From Odontesthes bonariensis (lineage: Eukaryota; Chordata; Actinopteri; Atheriniformes; Atherinopsidae): DNA of 64,000 bases. Location of the stretch: assembly GCF_027942865.1 (NCBI RefSeq), contig NC_134521.1, positions 389,001 through 453,000 of the forward strand, read 5' to 3'. The notes under the pieces are model-generated. The model searched no databases. It worked only from the letters and a program-made list of their open reading frames with translations, and was not told where the DNA came from. Of the stretch, positions 50,201 to 56,459 are shown one piece after another (within the stretch, counting starts at the first letter, position 1; the number at the start of each line of letters is the position of its first letter). Position numbers and translations under genes: made by a program.

Positions 50201-53200
50201 CAGCTGTACCTTCGGCAGTTTCCTCAGAGGCAGTCATGGCGCCCTCTGCAGGTGGAAGGCTGAGTCCTGGAGTCTGGTCCAAAGATGCCGTCACCAGGAG
50301 TGACAGCGCTCCAACATCTGGACACGTTCAGGAAAGCACGGAGAGGAGGGTGTGACTGTATGGTCAACACTGTTAGTGGGTTGTTGCAGGTTAGAGCGCC
50401 ACCTGGTGTGGAAATCATGAGCTCAGCCTAAAACCAGTCTGTCTAAAGTCAAGTCCACCAACCGGCAACATTATCCGTTTCCATGGTACCTGAGGTGAGA
50501 CTGAGCTACAGTTTCTGACATAAACATAAACTTTGATATTCTTTTTAATGCCGGCACTTCAAACGAGAAAAATCTAGACAGCTTGGTCGATGTAGAACTA
50601 GGGTTGCAAAGGTTTCCGGTAAATTTCCATAGGAAGTTAAGTTTGGGAATTTTCCAATATTATATATATTCCATATTGGAAACTTTCCATGGGAATAATG
50701 GGGAATTATGGGAAATAATGGGGAATTTAGGAGAACTAACTGGGAATATTTTATATCCAAGCATAAATATAAACAGAAGTCATAAGAAAACATCCATACA
50801 AAATGTCTTCAACAGATATTTCAACAGATTTATTTGTAAGTAGAGTAGAACACGTTCTAATTACTTGTTTCATGGATGAACAAAAACAGGAGTGTTGGGT
50901 TCAATATTATCCATCCTCTAACCCCACTCATTTAAAAATGCCCCCCCCCCATCCAAAAATCTCCACAAAGTCCCATTCAAAATGTTAAATGAAAAATGCC
51001 CCCCCCCAAAAAAAACGTCCCATTAAACATGCAAATCTTCCTCAGTCAATAGACTCTTCCTGGGCCTCATCAACATCCAACAACAGCATGGATATTCAAG
51101 TGGATTTGAATGGCATCTGTTTGTTTTAGTCAAGATTATGCTAAAATATACTTTCCTCAACTATATTCAAGTTCCCTAGAAGAGCCAACCTTCAATTTAG
51201 AAAATGTATTCCCATAAATTCCCGTTAATTCCCACGGAAAGTTTCCATCTTTGAAAATTCCGGGAATTTTGCAACCCTGTGTAGAACCAGTAAAAACTAA
51301 AATACCTTTAACCAGTGATGACCCATGAGTTGCTAACTGGTCATAAATGGGATACCTTAGGGAGCTAATGTGAGAACTAAAGTAAAATCACATGCCGGAG
51401 TCGTGGAAGTCAGCTGATTGATTGGTTGCTCTACCTATGTGATCAGCCTCCATTACTGATGCGGGGCGAAGTTCACCAGATGAAAGGGGCGGGGCTGAGG
51501 GCGAGGGGCTGACAGCAGGATTAGCAACACTGCTAACAACCCCTGCTAAACTGGATATGTTAGCCAGCGAGCTAACGATGCTGTCCAGGTTTGCAGCAGG
51601 TGTGCAGGGGTCCCGGTTCAGCACAGGTGCAGCAGGTGTAGCCACTGCATCAGCGGCCTCTGCTAAGTCGGGTATGTGTGCGGAGATGCTGTTCGCCATG
51701 CTGTCGATAGAGGGCGGCGCCGGCGGCGCTGGGGGCACAGAGGGGGCGGGGCCTTCAATGGCAGTGGCCACTCCAGCCAGTGACGGGATGTTGAAGGCGA
51801 TGATGTCAGTGATTCTGGACAAAGTTGGAAAGTCATCCTGGTTGGGAGCAGGGAGGCAGATGGGGAGCAGCATCCTGACCTGGGGGGGTAAAACAGAGGG
51901 GCATCAGTATCTGCTGACAGGGGGGGGGGTAAAACAGAGGGGCATCAGTATCTGCTGACAGGGGGGGGGGTAAAACAGAGGGGCATCAGTATCTGCTGAC
52001 AGGGTGGGGCAGCGGTCGGGCAACATGGAGGGTTTTTATTTAAGTTGATTGGGATTGGATCCACACTCTCAGAAAATAAAGGACAGAATTGTACCTTTAG
52101 GGGTATGATGGCTTGTCAGGTCTCTCAGGTGAAGCAGAGAAAACCAGATGAACGGGTTCTAGATAATCTGTAGAAGAGTTCTAACAAACCAGTTTGACTG
52201 TTCACACTGAGGACATGTCAGGAAACCATCTGGATCCACAGGTTTTACTGGGAAAGAGCCAACGTGACTCATTTAAAGTGTCGGAGGGGGAATTCAGCAG
52301 AAGTTCAGTGTTTGTTCCAGTTATCAGATGTTCCACCGCAGATTTGTCTGATCCATAATCAGCGTCATCTGACCACAGGAGTCGTTTCTCCTGTTAGATT
52401 AAGTCTGGAAGCAGCTGAAAGTTCAACATTTCAACGTTTTTCTGTTCGTTCCTAAATCAGATCAAAGACTTAAAGGCTTATTCTGATTCTTTTTGGCTTT
52501 TTTTTCTGCCCATTTTTAAAACTCGTCTTAAAACCCATTTTTATTCCCTGGCTTTTAACCCAGCATGAGACTCTGTTTCTGTTATTGTTTTTATTGTTTT
52601 AATATTGTTGTTGTTTATTGTTGTTTTTACATTGTTCTTGTGTTTTATGCCTCGTATTTTGTGTTGTACAGCACTTTGTTAAAAGGCTATATAAATAAAG
52701 TTGAGTTGAGTTTTGAATGAGCGGCAGCTTCTGAACGGTCATGCTTTTAGATTTAGCATCTTACGTAAAGTTTCAGGATAAAAACGGGTTGTTGCTCAGA
52801 TGATGATGTAACTGTTGATGAACCTGAACCTTTCTTACATCATCTCTGAGTGTTACAGAAGCCTCTGAGCCAGGTGAGTTTTACCAGGTGTACGGATAGT
52901 CTGCTGTTTGTTTCTTTGTTTCTTTATTTGTTTCAAATCTGTACACAGAACAGAGTTTCACAATTAGCGACAACGCTGCGATTTGAAAAGGGGATGGAGG
53001 AAGCTTTGTTTTTAATATTCCAACCCTCACTCAACCGCTCACAACAAAACAAACATAAAAACACAATTCACTATAATAACTCTCAACACAAACACAGGAC
53101 AAAGACAGAGACACAGACAGGCCCAGACAAACTCCAACCCTACACCCCTCTCCCACAGAATATACATGTGCATATACATACATACAAATGTGTACACATA

Positions 53201-55841
53201 CACATTTACACACATACACACATATATACACAAAATAAGTATATTAATTAATTAATTAATTAATTAATTAAAAAACAGAGAACATGTCACATCATACTAC
53301 ATCAGTAGTGGTAGTTGTAGCAGCAAGAGTAGTACTAGTTTAAAAAATATTAAAAAAAAAATAAAAAATAATAATAAAATAAAAAATAAAACTACCAATA
53401 GTTAATAGAATAGGTTTTTGGGCATCAGTCACTCTCCTCCTGGTATTTCTTTTGAACATTATTTTAAACTTTACCAAATTTGTACAGGTTTTTGTTTCCT
53501 CTGTTCCATAATGTGACTCCCCTCACCGAAATACACATAGATTTCAGGGTTTAACAGCTGACCACGTCATGTGACCACATCATGTGACCACGTCATGTGA
53601 CCACGTCATGTGACCACATCATGTGACCACGTCATGTGACCACGTCATGTGACCACGTCATGCGACCACGTCATGCGACCACGTCATGCGACCACATCAT
53701 GTGACCACGTCATGTGACCACGTCATGTGACCACCTCATGTGACCACGTCATGTGACCACGTCATGTGACCACGTCATGTGACCACATCATGTGACCACA
53801 TCATGTGACCACGTCATGTGACCACGTCATGTGACCACGTCATGTGACCACATCATGTGACCACGTCATGTGACCACATCATGTGACCACGTCATGTGAC
53901 CACATCATGTGACCACATCATGTGACCACATCATGTGACCACGTCATGTGACCACGTCATGCGACCACATCATGTGACCACATCATGTGACCACGTCATG
54001 TGACCACATCATGTGACCACATCATGTGACCACATCATGTGACCACATCATGTGACCACGTCATGTGACCATGTCATGTGACCACATCATGTGACCACAT
54101 CATGTGACCACATCATGTGACCACATCATGTGACCACGTCATGTGACCACGTCATGCGACCACATCATGCGACCACATCATGTGACCACGTCATGTGACC
54201 ACGTCATGTGACCACGTCATGTGACCACATCATGTGACCACGTCATGTGACCACGTCATGTGACCACATCATGTGACCACGTCATGTGACCACATCATGT
54301 GACCACATCATGCGACCACATCATGTGACCACATCATGTGACCACATCATGTGACCACGTCATGTGACCACGTCATGTGACCACGTCATGTGACCACATC
54401 ATGCGACCACATCATGTGACCACATCATGTGACCACCTCATGTGACCACGTCATGTGACCACGTCATGTGACCACATCATGTGACCACATCATGTGACCA
54501 CGTCATGTGACCACATCATGTGACCACATCATGTGACCACGTCATGTGACCACGTCATGTGACCACATCATGTGACCACATCATGTGACCACGTCATGTG
54601 ACCACGTCATGTGACCACATCATGTGACCACGTCATGTGACCACGTCATGTGACCACGTCATGTGACCACGTCATGTGACCACGTCATGTGACCACGTCA
54701 TGCGACCACGTCATGTGACCACGTCATGTGACCACGTCATGCGACCACGTCATGCGACCACATCATGTGACCACGTCATGTGACCACGTCATGTGACCAC
54801 GTCATGTGACCACATCATGTGACCACATCATGTGACCACATCATGTGACCACGTCATGTGACCACATCATGTGACCACATCATGTGACCACGTCATGTGA
54901 CCACATCATGCGACCACGTCATGCGACCACGTCATGTGACCACATCATGTGACCACATCATGTGACCACATCATGAGACCACATCATGTGACCACGTCAT
55001 GTGACCACATCATGTGACCACATCATGTGACCACGTCATGTGACCACATCATGCGACCACGTCATGTGACCACGTCATGTGACCACATCATGTGACCACA
55101 TCATGCGACCACGTCATGTGACCACGTCATGTGACCACATCATGTGACCACATCATGTGACCACATCATGTGACCACGTCATGTGACCACGTCATGTGAC
55201 CACATCATGTGACCACATCATGTGACCACGTCATGTGACCACGTCATGCGACCACATCATGTGACCACGTCATGTGACCACGTCATGGGACCACATCATG
55301 TGACCACGTCATGTGACCACATCATGTGACCACGTCATGTGACCACATCATGTGACCACGTCATGTGACCACGTCATGCGACCACATCATGTGACCACAT
55401 CATGTGACCACGTCATGTGACCACGTCATGCGACCACATCATGTGACCACATCATGTGACCACGTCATGTGACCACGTCATGTGACCGCATCATGTGACC
55501 GCATCATGTGACCACGTCATGTGACCACATCATGTGACCACATCATGTGACCTGTTCTGTGGGTGATGATGTGTGTACCTGCACTCAGGTGAACTCCATT
55601 AGAGAGGACTGGCTGCTGATCTTCATCCATCCCATCTCTGAAACACAAACCTTCAGCTGATCTTCGGTCTGCAGACTTCAGATTCATGTTCTCTAGGATC
55701 ACAGGTGACCTTTGACCTCACCTGTCCAGAGAGGAGGTGGAGCTCCGACTGCCCCTGGTGTAGCAGGACCGAGGCTTCGGGACGGGAGGAGGAGGAGGAG
55801 TCATCTGCAGCTCATCCAAACACCGACTGGGACGCGTCAGA
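23765..55841 (-). CDS. arap1: ARAP1-like Arf-GAP/Rho-GAP protein, 5' end outside window
   Basis: Twenty-five minus-strand exons (listed separately, about 3.49 kb coding) encode in order: a proline-rich segment (PPVPKPR); an Ala/Pro-rich linker; acidic and proline-rich linkers; PH1 (LDVWKGF...[10 protein letters not shown]); PH2 ([10 protein letters not shown]...SLITPFKTF); an ArfGAP with CX2CX16CX2C and the QHRGL arginine; an ankyrin-like segment ([16 protein letters not shown]); parts of PH3 and PH4; and a RhoGAP with the arginine finger in [12 protein letters not shown] proteins are PI3K-lipid-regulated GAPs for Arf and Rho at the membrane. SKVRSLKMD and VWTE in the ArfGAP and QITAL at the end point to ARAP1 rather than ARAP2/3 (from memory, no search). 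Oddities: it stops after RhoGAP without RA or PH5; the N-terminal half of PH3 is missing; and the phase between the second and third exons does not match. The SAM-domain exons should lie beyond 64000. Confidence 0.82.
23906..26150. repeat. telomere-like CCCTAACC/CCAACTAACC array
   Basis: Mixed units of CCCTAACCTTAACCCAACCA type, with pure CCCTAA runs (24427-24452, 25250-25280). It is interstitial, inside the last arap1 intron, so not a chromosome end. Long minus-strand frames ([10 protein letters not shown]) are shadows. Confidence 0.97.
24453..24528. repeat. direct duplicate of 23831-23906
   Basis: The ACAAACATGGAGGAAGATGT to CGGCGTCTCACAACC stretch next to the last exon is repeated nearly identically about 622 bp away, embedded in the array. 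Confidence 0.95.
26155..27129. mobile_element. TTAA-flanked non-autonomous transposon
   Basis: Imperfect inverted ends AGGGATACAAGGTAG and, reversed, AGGGGAACTAGGTAG lie between TTAA duplications (26151-26154 and 27130-27133). A TTAA target fits Kolobok or piggyBac. No transposase was recognised in the 975-bp core. It inserted into the telomere-like array, which resumes at 27130-27256. Confidence 0.75.
27130..27256. repeat. telomere-like array, right part
   Basis: CCCAACTAACCCTAAACCAACTAACC-type units continue after the TTAA element. Confidence 0.9.
27258..27457 (-). mobile_element. internal fragment of the 45740 MITE
   Basis: Reverse-complement match to about 45850-46048: shared GCTAGCTTTAGTAGCGCCGA, CAGCCGGTATTTTGTCAGGT and CTTAAGGGAAATCAGCTTCA. 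Both MITE ends are absent. The fragment begins about a dozen bases from the donor of the RhoGAP exon. Confidence 0.8.
27469..27610 (-). CDS. arap1: arap1-like exon: RhoGAP C-terminal part
   Basis: 142 bp. Acceptor CTCTGTCTCAG, donor GTGAGT. It encodes [25 protein letters not shown] and [14 protein letters not shown]. The NLA motif is the conserved RhoGAP Asn segment. Confidence 0.88.
27611..29905. repeat. 31-bp minisatellite filling an arap1 intron
   Basis: About 75 copies of GTGAGTTGGTAAGACAGAGT plus GGGAGGAGCCA, with GTGAG/GTAAG/GTGAC variants and shorter units lacking the middle. On the minus strand each unit reads CTCCTCCCACTCTGTCTCAC, matching the polypyrimidine tract of the adjoining RhoGAP exon. 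Confidence 0.98.
29919..30024 (-). CDS. arap1: arap1-like exon: RhoGAP middle part
   Basis: 106 bp. Acceptor CTTTTCTTTTCAG, donor GTAACG (phase 2). It encodes [20 protein letters not shown] and GHFYM. Confidence 0.87.
30037..30345. repeat. 30-bp array
   Basis: About ten copies of GTACTTCAGAAGTACTACAC plus ACCGACTGGG, starting a few bases from the acceptor of the preceding exon. Confidence 0.95.
30370..31120. repeat. array containing copies of an arap1 exon end and donor
   Basis: Irregular units built from AGTACTACGTACAGTACTAC and GTACCTGCGGCCTGCAGCAG. On the minus strand the latter reads CTGCTGCAGGCCGCAG/GTAC, the same as the end of exon 31121-31330 and its donor. About eleven extra copies are present. 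Confidence 0.95.
31121..31330 (-). CDS. arap1: arap1-like exon: RhoGAP N-terminal part
   Basis: 210 bp, phase 1/1. It encodes [30 protein letters not shown] and RQQWLQAA. The arginine finger (GVYRR) and the LK motif are present, but the usual DLPDGL-like stretch is replaced by LTLIPPGE. Confidence 0.88.
31331..32030. other. intron, no gene seen
   Basis: Unique intronic sequence, with a short CAAGTCTCAAGTC-rich part (31700-31770) reminiscent of the hAT MITE core at 22140. Confidence 0.5.
32046..32346. repeat. 15-bp GTAGCGTTTTACATC array
   Basis: About 20 nearly identical copies of GTAGCGTTTTACATC. The last two carry GTACC in place of GTAGC. Confidence 0.97.
32511..32725 (-). CDS. arap1: arap1-like exon: PH end and RhoGAP start
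   Basis: 215 bp. Acceptor TCTCTCTTCAG, donor GTGAGT. It encodes [20 protein letters not shown] (last PH strand and helix with its Trp), a linker, and [16 protein letters not shown], which begins the RhoGAP fold. Confidence 0.87.
32842..32887 (-). CDS. arap1: arap1-like 46-bp exon (PH4)
   Basis: Acceptor CTCTTTCAG, donor GTAAGC. It encodes [15 protein letters not shown], joining the two flanking PH exons in phase. Confidence 0.8.
33085..33230 (-). pseudogene. LINE reverse transcriptase remnant
   Basis: Minus-strand frames give GVPLGSALG, then [10 protein letters not shown] after a frameshift: the conserved GVPQGS and YADD segments of non-LTR reverse transcriptases. Short and broken. Confidence 0.65.
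33340..33546. repeat. 21-bp array made of the element terminus
   Basis: About ten copies of AGGGACAGTTCKCCTCTTTA-A, the terminal repeat itself. The right end has only two copies. Confidence 0.93.
33776..34003. repeat. polypyrimidine TTTCC/TTTTC tract
   Basis: About 225 bp of almost pure C/T on the plus strand in the loop of the inverted-repeat element. Frames here are shadows. Confidence 0.95.
34632..35161. mobile_element. MITE with CACTGAAAAAA ends
   Basis: Inverted termini CACTGAAAAAAG and TTTTTTTCAGTG bound a 530-bp AT-rich core with repeated AAGTAAA and TTACTTAA motifs. No clear target duplication and no protein. Confidence 0.65.
35307..35508 (-). CDS. arap1: arap1-like exon: PH4
   Basis: 202 bp. 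Acceptor TTCTGTTTCTAG, donor GTAACG. It encodes [16 protein letters not shown], a second EVGGAS copy, [20 protein letters not shown] and [10 protein letters not shown]. The doubled EVGGAS is an in-frame internal repeat. Confidence 0.85.
35509..36113. other. intron, no gene seen
   Basis: AT-rich intronic sequence; short frames only. Confidence 0.5.
36114..36213 (-). CDS. arap1: arap1-like exon: PH3 C-terminal part
   Basis: 100 bp. Acceptor CTTTTTTTCAG, donor GTACCT. It encodes [20 protein letters not shown] and [11 protein letters not shown]. Confidence 0.84.
36520..36935. repeat. GGTTGGTTTG-rich repeat
   Basis: TTGG-based short repeats organised in longer units of about 70 bp around TATAAGTCAGTTGGCTTGGT. 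Frames are shadows. Confidence 0.9.
37198..37324 (-). CDS. arap1: arap1-like exon: PH3 middle part
   Basis: 127 bp. Acceptor GTGAATATAG, donor GTAAAT. It encodes [20 protein letters not shown] and [15 protein letters not shown]. The phase requires the TATAG acceptor rather than the nearby TTCAG. Confidence 0.8.
37506..38242 (+). mobile_element. non-autonomous hAT transposon with 8-bp TSD
   Basis: Perfect terminal inverted repeats TAGTGTTGCGCGGGTG and perfect target duplications TAAGACAT at 37498-37505 and 38243-38250. The 737-bp element retains a BED-finger coding exon but no catalytic domain. GC-rich subterminal GCGGGTCGGG repeats follow. Confidence 0.92.
37722..38078 (+). CDS. BED zinc finger fragment of hAT transposase
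   Basis: A 118-codon frame (second ATG at 37785) inside the hAT element. [17 protein letters not shown] is followed by a BED-type finger: [20 protein letters not shown] with SNLLRHSC supplying the later His/Cys ligands. A stop follows soon after, so only the DNA-binding N-terminus of a transposase (normally about 600 aa) remains. Opposite in strand to arap1, inside its intron. Confidence 0.72.
   Translation: MSTSHFIRSFCLHRQTSRRTRMKMADLIRDKIKKGDAKVVRKGDQKSKVWDKFGQVVLSDDTIADYVMCWHCEALYKYDGHNTGTSNLLRHSCRGSAAQANKFPNIKAALKQLRFVLN
38376..38432 (-). CDS. arap1: arap1-like 57-bp exon
   Basis: Acceptor TTTGTTCTCAG, donor GTAAGG, phase 1/1. It encodes [18 protein letters not shown], joining NEYT-E upstream, as in the linker after the ankyrin segment of ARAP1. 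Confidence 0.78.
38478..41450. repeat. 3-kb GT-rich array with GTTACCTGTGTG units
   Basis: 38478-39690 is TTTGTGTGTGTTTGTTTGTT-ATT; 39690-41450 is GTGTGTGTTACCTGTGTGTG with pure GT runs up to about 60 bp. On the minus strand the second part reads CACACAG/GTAACACAC over and over. Three plus-strand frames of 700-1000 codons are low-complexity shadows. Confidence 0.98.
41451..41550 (-). CDS. arap1: arap1-like exon: ankyrin segment, second part
   Basis: 100 bp. Acceptor TTACCTGTACAG, donor GTAACA. It encodes [20 protein letters not shown] and [13 protein letters not shown]. Close to the ARAP1 ankyrin tail. Confidence 0.86.
41625..41693 (-). CDS. arap1: arap1-like exon: ankyrin segment, first part
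   Basis: 69 bp, phase 0/0. Acceptor CTGTGTTTCAG, donor GTCTGT (weak but GT). It encodes [20 protein letters not shown] plus GAK. Confidence 0.82.
41709..42318. repeat. telomere-like TTAGGG/TTACTGGG array
   Basis: Units of GGGTTAGGGTTACTGGGTAG with short pure TTAGGG runs (e.g. 42029-42060). Interstitial, in an arap1 intron; G-rich strand on plus, opposite to the array at 23906. Confidence 0.95.
42367..42549 (-). CDS. arap1: arap1-like exon: ArfGAP C-terminal part
   Basis: 183 bp, phase 0/0. Acceptor GTCTTCCCAG, donor GTCTGA. It encodes [38 protein letters not shown] and a helix to MMDQ. GN..AN..W and KY..G.YR are the ArfGAP signatures. Confidence 0.88.
42598..42760. repeat. 18-bp and 23-bp short tandem repeats
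   Basis: About four GGACCGGCTCCCTTTGGR units and three CCCTAGTTCCCGAGGGCCGC-type units, with telomere-like TTAGGG between them. Confidence 0.85.
42889..44409 (-). mobile_element. PIF/Harbinger-like element with nested TTAA MITE
   Basis: Perfect termini GGGCCGGATTCACAAA on both ends and a 3-bp duplication CAG (42886-42888, 44410-44412). On the minus strand 42959-43147 encodes [14 protein letters not shown], resembling the RR.R..RDR.NPL start of Harbinger transposases. The rest is rich in CTTAAGAA motifs. A second element is inserted at 43841. Confidence 0.72.
43841..44383. mobile_element. TTAA MITE nested in the Harbinger-like element
   Basis: Ends AGGTAGGGTAGGAGATCCTG and, reversed, AGGCGGGGTAGGGGATCTTT; TTAA copies at 43837-43840 and 44384-44387. 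A partial copy lies at 8976-9151. No protein. Confidence 0.82.
44445..44530 (-). CDS. arap1: arap1-like exon: ArfGAP middle part
   Basis: 86 bp. Acceptor CCATTCTCAG, donor GTGAGG. It encodes [20 protein letters not shown] and VWTEPLIQ. Contains the invariant ArfGAP arginine (HRGL). Confidence 0.9.
44531..45140. other. intron, no gene seen
   Basis: Unique intronic sequence with only short frames. Confidence 0.5.
45150..45262 (-). pseudogene. LINE reverse transcriptase remnant
   Basis: The minus strand reads [14 protein letters not shown], then after decay QIH-FADDT: conserved GVPQGS and FADD motifs of non-LTR reverse transcriptase. About 110 bp survive. Confidence 0.68.
45459..45658 (-). CDS. 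arap1: arap1-like exon: PH2 end and ArfGAP zinc finger
   Basis: 200 bp. Acceptor CCCCCACCTGCAG, donor GTAGGA. It encodes [18 protein letters not shown] (PH helix), [13 protein letters not shown] and the zinc finger CGDC...[17 protein letters not shown], a complete CX2CX16CX2C. Confidence 0.92.
45740..46364. mobile_element. MITE with GGCTGTGTTCGAAACCGCA ends
   Basis: Inverted termini GGCTGTGTTCGAAACCGCAT and, reversed, GGCTGTGTTCCAAACCGCAT. Subterminal ATACTGCATACT motifs mirror the AGTATGY array at window start. No transposase and no clear target duplication. Fragments of the same family occur at 1491 and 27258. Confidence 0.82.
46387..46651 (-). CDS. arap1: arap1-like exon: PH1 end and PH2
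   Basis: 265 bp. Acceptor TTTCTGTCCGTCAG, donor GTACAC. It encodes [14 protein letters not shown] (PH1 helix with Trp), [32 protein letters not shown] and [12 protein letters not shown]. Confidence 0.9.
46775..47030. repeat. GATTGGGTCAGCACC repeat
   Basis: About eleven copies of GCTGATTGGGTCAGCACC separated by AACA or GACAGACCCGGA, between two PH exons. Confidence 0.93.
47043..47163 (-). CDS. arap1: arap1-like exon: PH1 middle part
   Basis: 121 bp. Acceptor TTTGTTCACCAG, donor GTAAGA. It encodes [40 protein letters not shown]. Confidence 0.87.
47236..47296 (-). CDS. arap1: arap1-like exon: PH1 strands
   Basis: 61 bp. Acceptor CTCCTTTATCAG, donor GTAAGT. It encodes [20 protein letters not shown]. 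Confidence 0.86.
47690..47922. repeat. CCATCCACCC microsatellite
   Basis: Alternating blocks of CCAT and CCAC tetramers. Minus-strand MDGWMGGW frames are shadows. Confidence 0.97.
48045..48149 (-). CDS. arap1: arap1-like exon: PH1 start
   Basis: 105 bp. Acceptor CTGTTCTGCAG, donor GTAAGA. It encodes [20 protein letters not shown] and [13 protein letters not shown]. Confidence 0.84.
48672..48776 (-). CDS. arap1: arap1-like exon: proline-rich linker
   Basis: 105 bp. Acceptor TTGTTTTGTAG, donor GTAAAC. It encodes [20 protein letters not shown] and [22 protein letters not shown] could be an SH3 ligand. Confidence 0.78.
48828..49890. repeat. GGGTAAGGGTAAAG array
   Basis: Six- to seven-base units GGGTAA, GGTAAA, GGTTAG and GGGATA in a telomere-like mixture, with repeated higher-order blocks (e.g. 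around GGTAAGAGTTAGGGTTAGGG). Confidence 0.96.
49939..50134 (-). CDS. arap1: arap1-like exon: acidic linker
   Basis: 196 bp. Acceptor CTGGTTCCAG, donor GTGTGT. It encodes [36 protein letters not shown] and [12 protein letters not shown]. Confidence 0.8.
50210..50317 (-). CDS. arap1: arap1-like exon: linker
   Basis: 108 bp, phase 1/1. Acceptor CGTGTCCAG, donor GTACAG. It encodes [20 protein letters not shown] and [12 protein letters not shown]. Confidence 0.77.
50599..51279. mobile_element. hAT-type MITE with 8-bp TSD
   Basis: Termini YAGGGTTGCAAA on both ends and perfect 8-bp duplications TGTAGAAC (50591-50598, 51280-51287). Subterminal TTCCCATGGAAAGTTTCC palindromes. A core of 681 bp has no transposase. 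Confidence 0.88.
51435..51879 (-). CDS. arap1: arap1-like large Ala/Pro-rich exon
   Basis: 445 bp, phase 0 in and 1 out. Acceptor TTTTACCCCCCCAG, donor GTAGAG. It encodes [20 protein letters not shown], then three loosely repeated segments ([48 protein letters not shown]) split by a PPAPPAPP run. No domain recognised; perhaps a lineage-specific linker. Confidence 0.72.
51880..52010. repeat. triplicated acceptor tract
   Basis: Three copies of a unit containing GGTAAAACAGAGGGGCATCA and GTATCTGCTGACAGGGGGGG. The first copy is the real minus-strand acceptor of the preceding exon. Confidence 0.92.
52490..52712 (+). mobile_element. LINE 3'-end fragment
   Basis: Plus-strand [21 protein letters not shown] C-terminal coding sequence, then an AT-rich tail ending AAAGGCTATATAAATAAAGT-TGAGTTGAG. 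Typical of fish non-LTR elements. Confidence 0.55.
53240..53268. repeat. TTAA tetranucleotide microsatellite
   Basis: About seven ATTA units. The flanking 52713-53555 is AT-rich with an ACATATACACATACATAC stretch and no gene. Confidence 0.85.
53560..55552. repeat. 13-bp GACCACRTCATGT array
   Basis: About 150 copies of GACCACGTCATGT or GACCACATCATGT, with some GC variants. It begins about 25 bp downstream (minus strand) of the donor at 55578. Confidence 0.98.
55579..55637 (-). CDS. arap1: arap1-like 59-bp exon
   Basis: Acceptor GTGTTTCAG, donor GTACAC. It encodes [19 protein letters not shown], in phase with the upstream proline-rich exon. It ends in phase 1, which does not fit the next exon found at 51879. 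Confidence 0.68.
55722..55841 (-). CDS. arap1: arap1-like proline-rich exon
   Basis: 120 bp. Acceptor TTTCTATCCCCAG, donor GTGAGG. It encodes [24 protein letters not shown] sequence with [27 protein letters not shown] is an SH3-binding motif as in the N-terminal region of ARAP proteins. First exon seen in the window; its own phase (2) shows there are more upstream. Confidence 0.8.
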
Positions 55842-55986
55842 CTGGGGATAGAAACAGAAAATGTTCAAAGATCCAAAACAAGTTTCAGTCCCTGGATTCT
55901 GATTGGTTACTGTGGCCAGTGACCGATCCAATAAGAATTAGATCATCAATAACTGCTGTCAGCTGATGAGGATCAGTCAGAAGTCC

Positions 55987-56278
55987 TGAACCTGACCCTG
56001 AACCTGAACCTGAACCTGACCCTGAACCTGACCCTGACCCTGACCCTGAACCTGACCCTGAACCTGACCCTGACCCTGACCCTGAACCTGACCCTGAACC
56101 TGACCCTGACCCTGACCCTGAACCTGACCCTGAACCTGACCCTGAACCTGAACCTGAACCTGACCCTGAACCTGACCCTGAACCTGAACCTGAACCTGAC
56201 CCTGAACCTGACCCTGAACCTGAACCTGAACCTGAACCTGAACCTGAACCTGAACCTGAACCTGAACCTGACCCTGAA
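55987..56278. repeat. CCTGAA/CCTGAC hexamer array
   Basis: About 49 hexamers CCTGAA or CCTGAC in irregular alternation. The minus-strand RVRFRF and QVQGQ frames are shadows. Confidence 0.97.
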
Positions 56279-56459
56279 CACTCAGCCCTCCTGTGACATC
56301 TGTAACAGAGTTGTAGTGAATTTCTGATCCTGACATCACCATAAAGCCGGTTTCAGATCAACAGAAAACATGTGATTATGAATCTACAGTAACTCATACC
56401 ATCAAAGCATCAAAGCACCAAAATATAAAAGCATCGAACCATCGAAACATCCAAGCATT

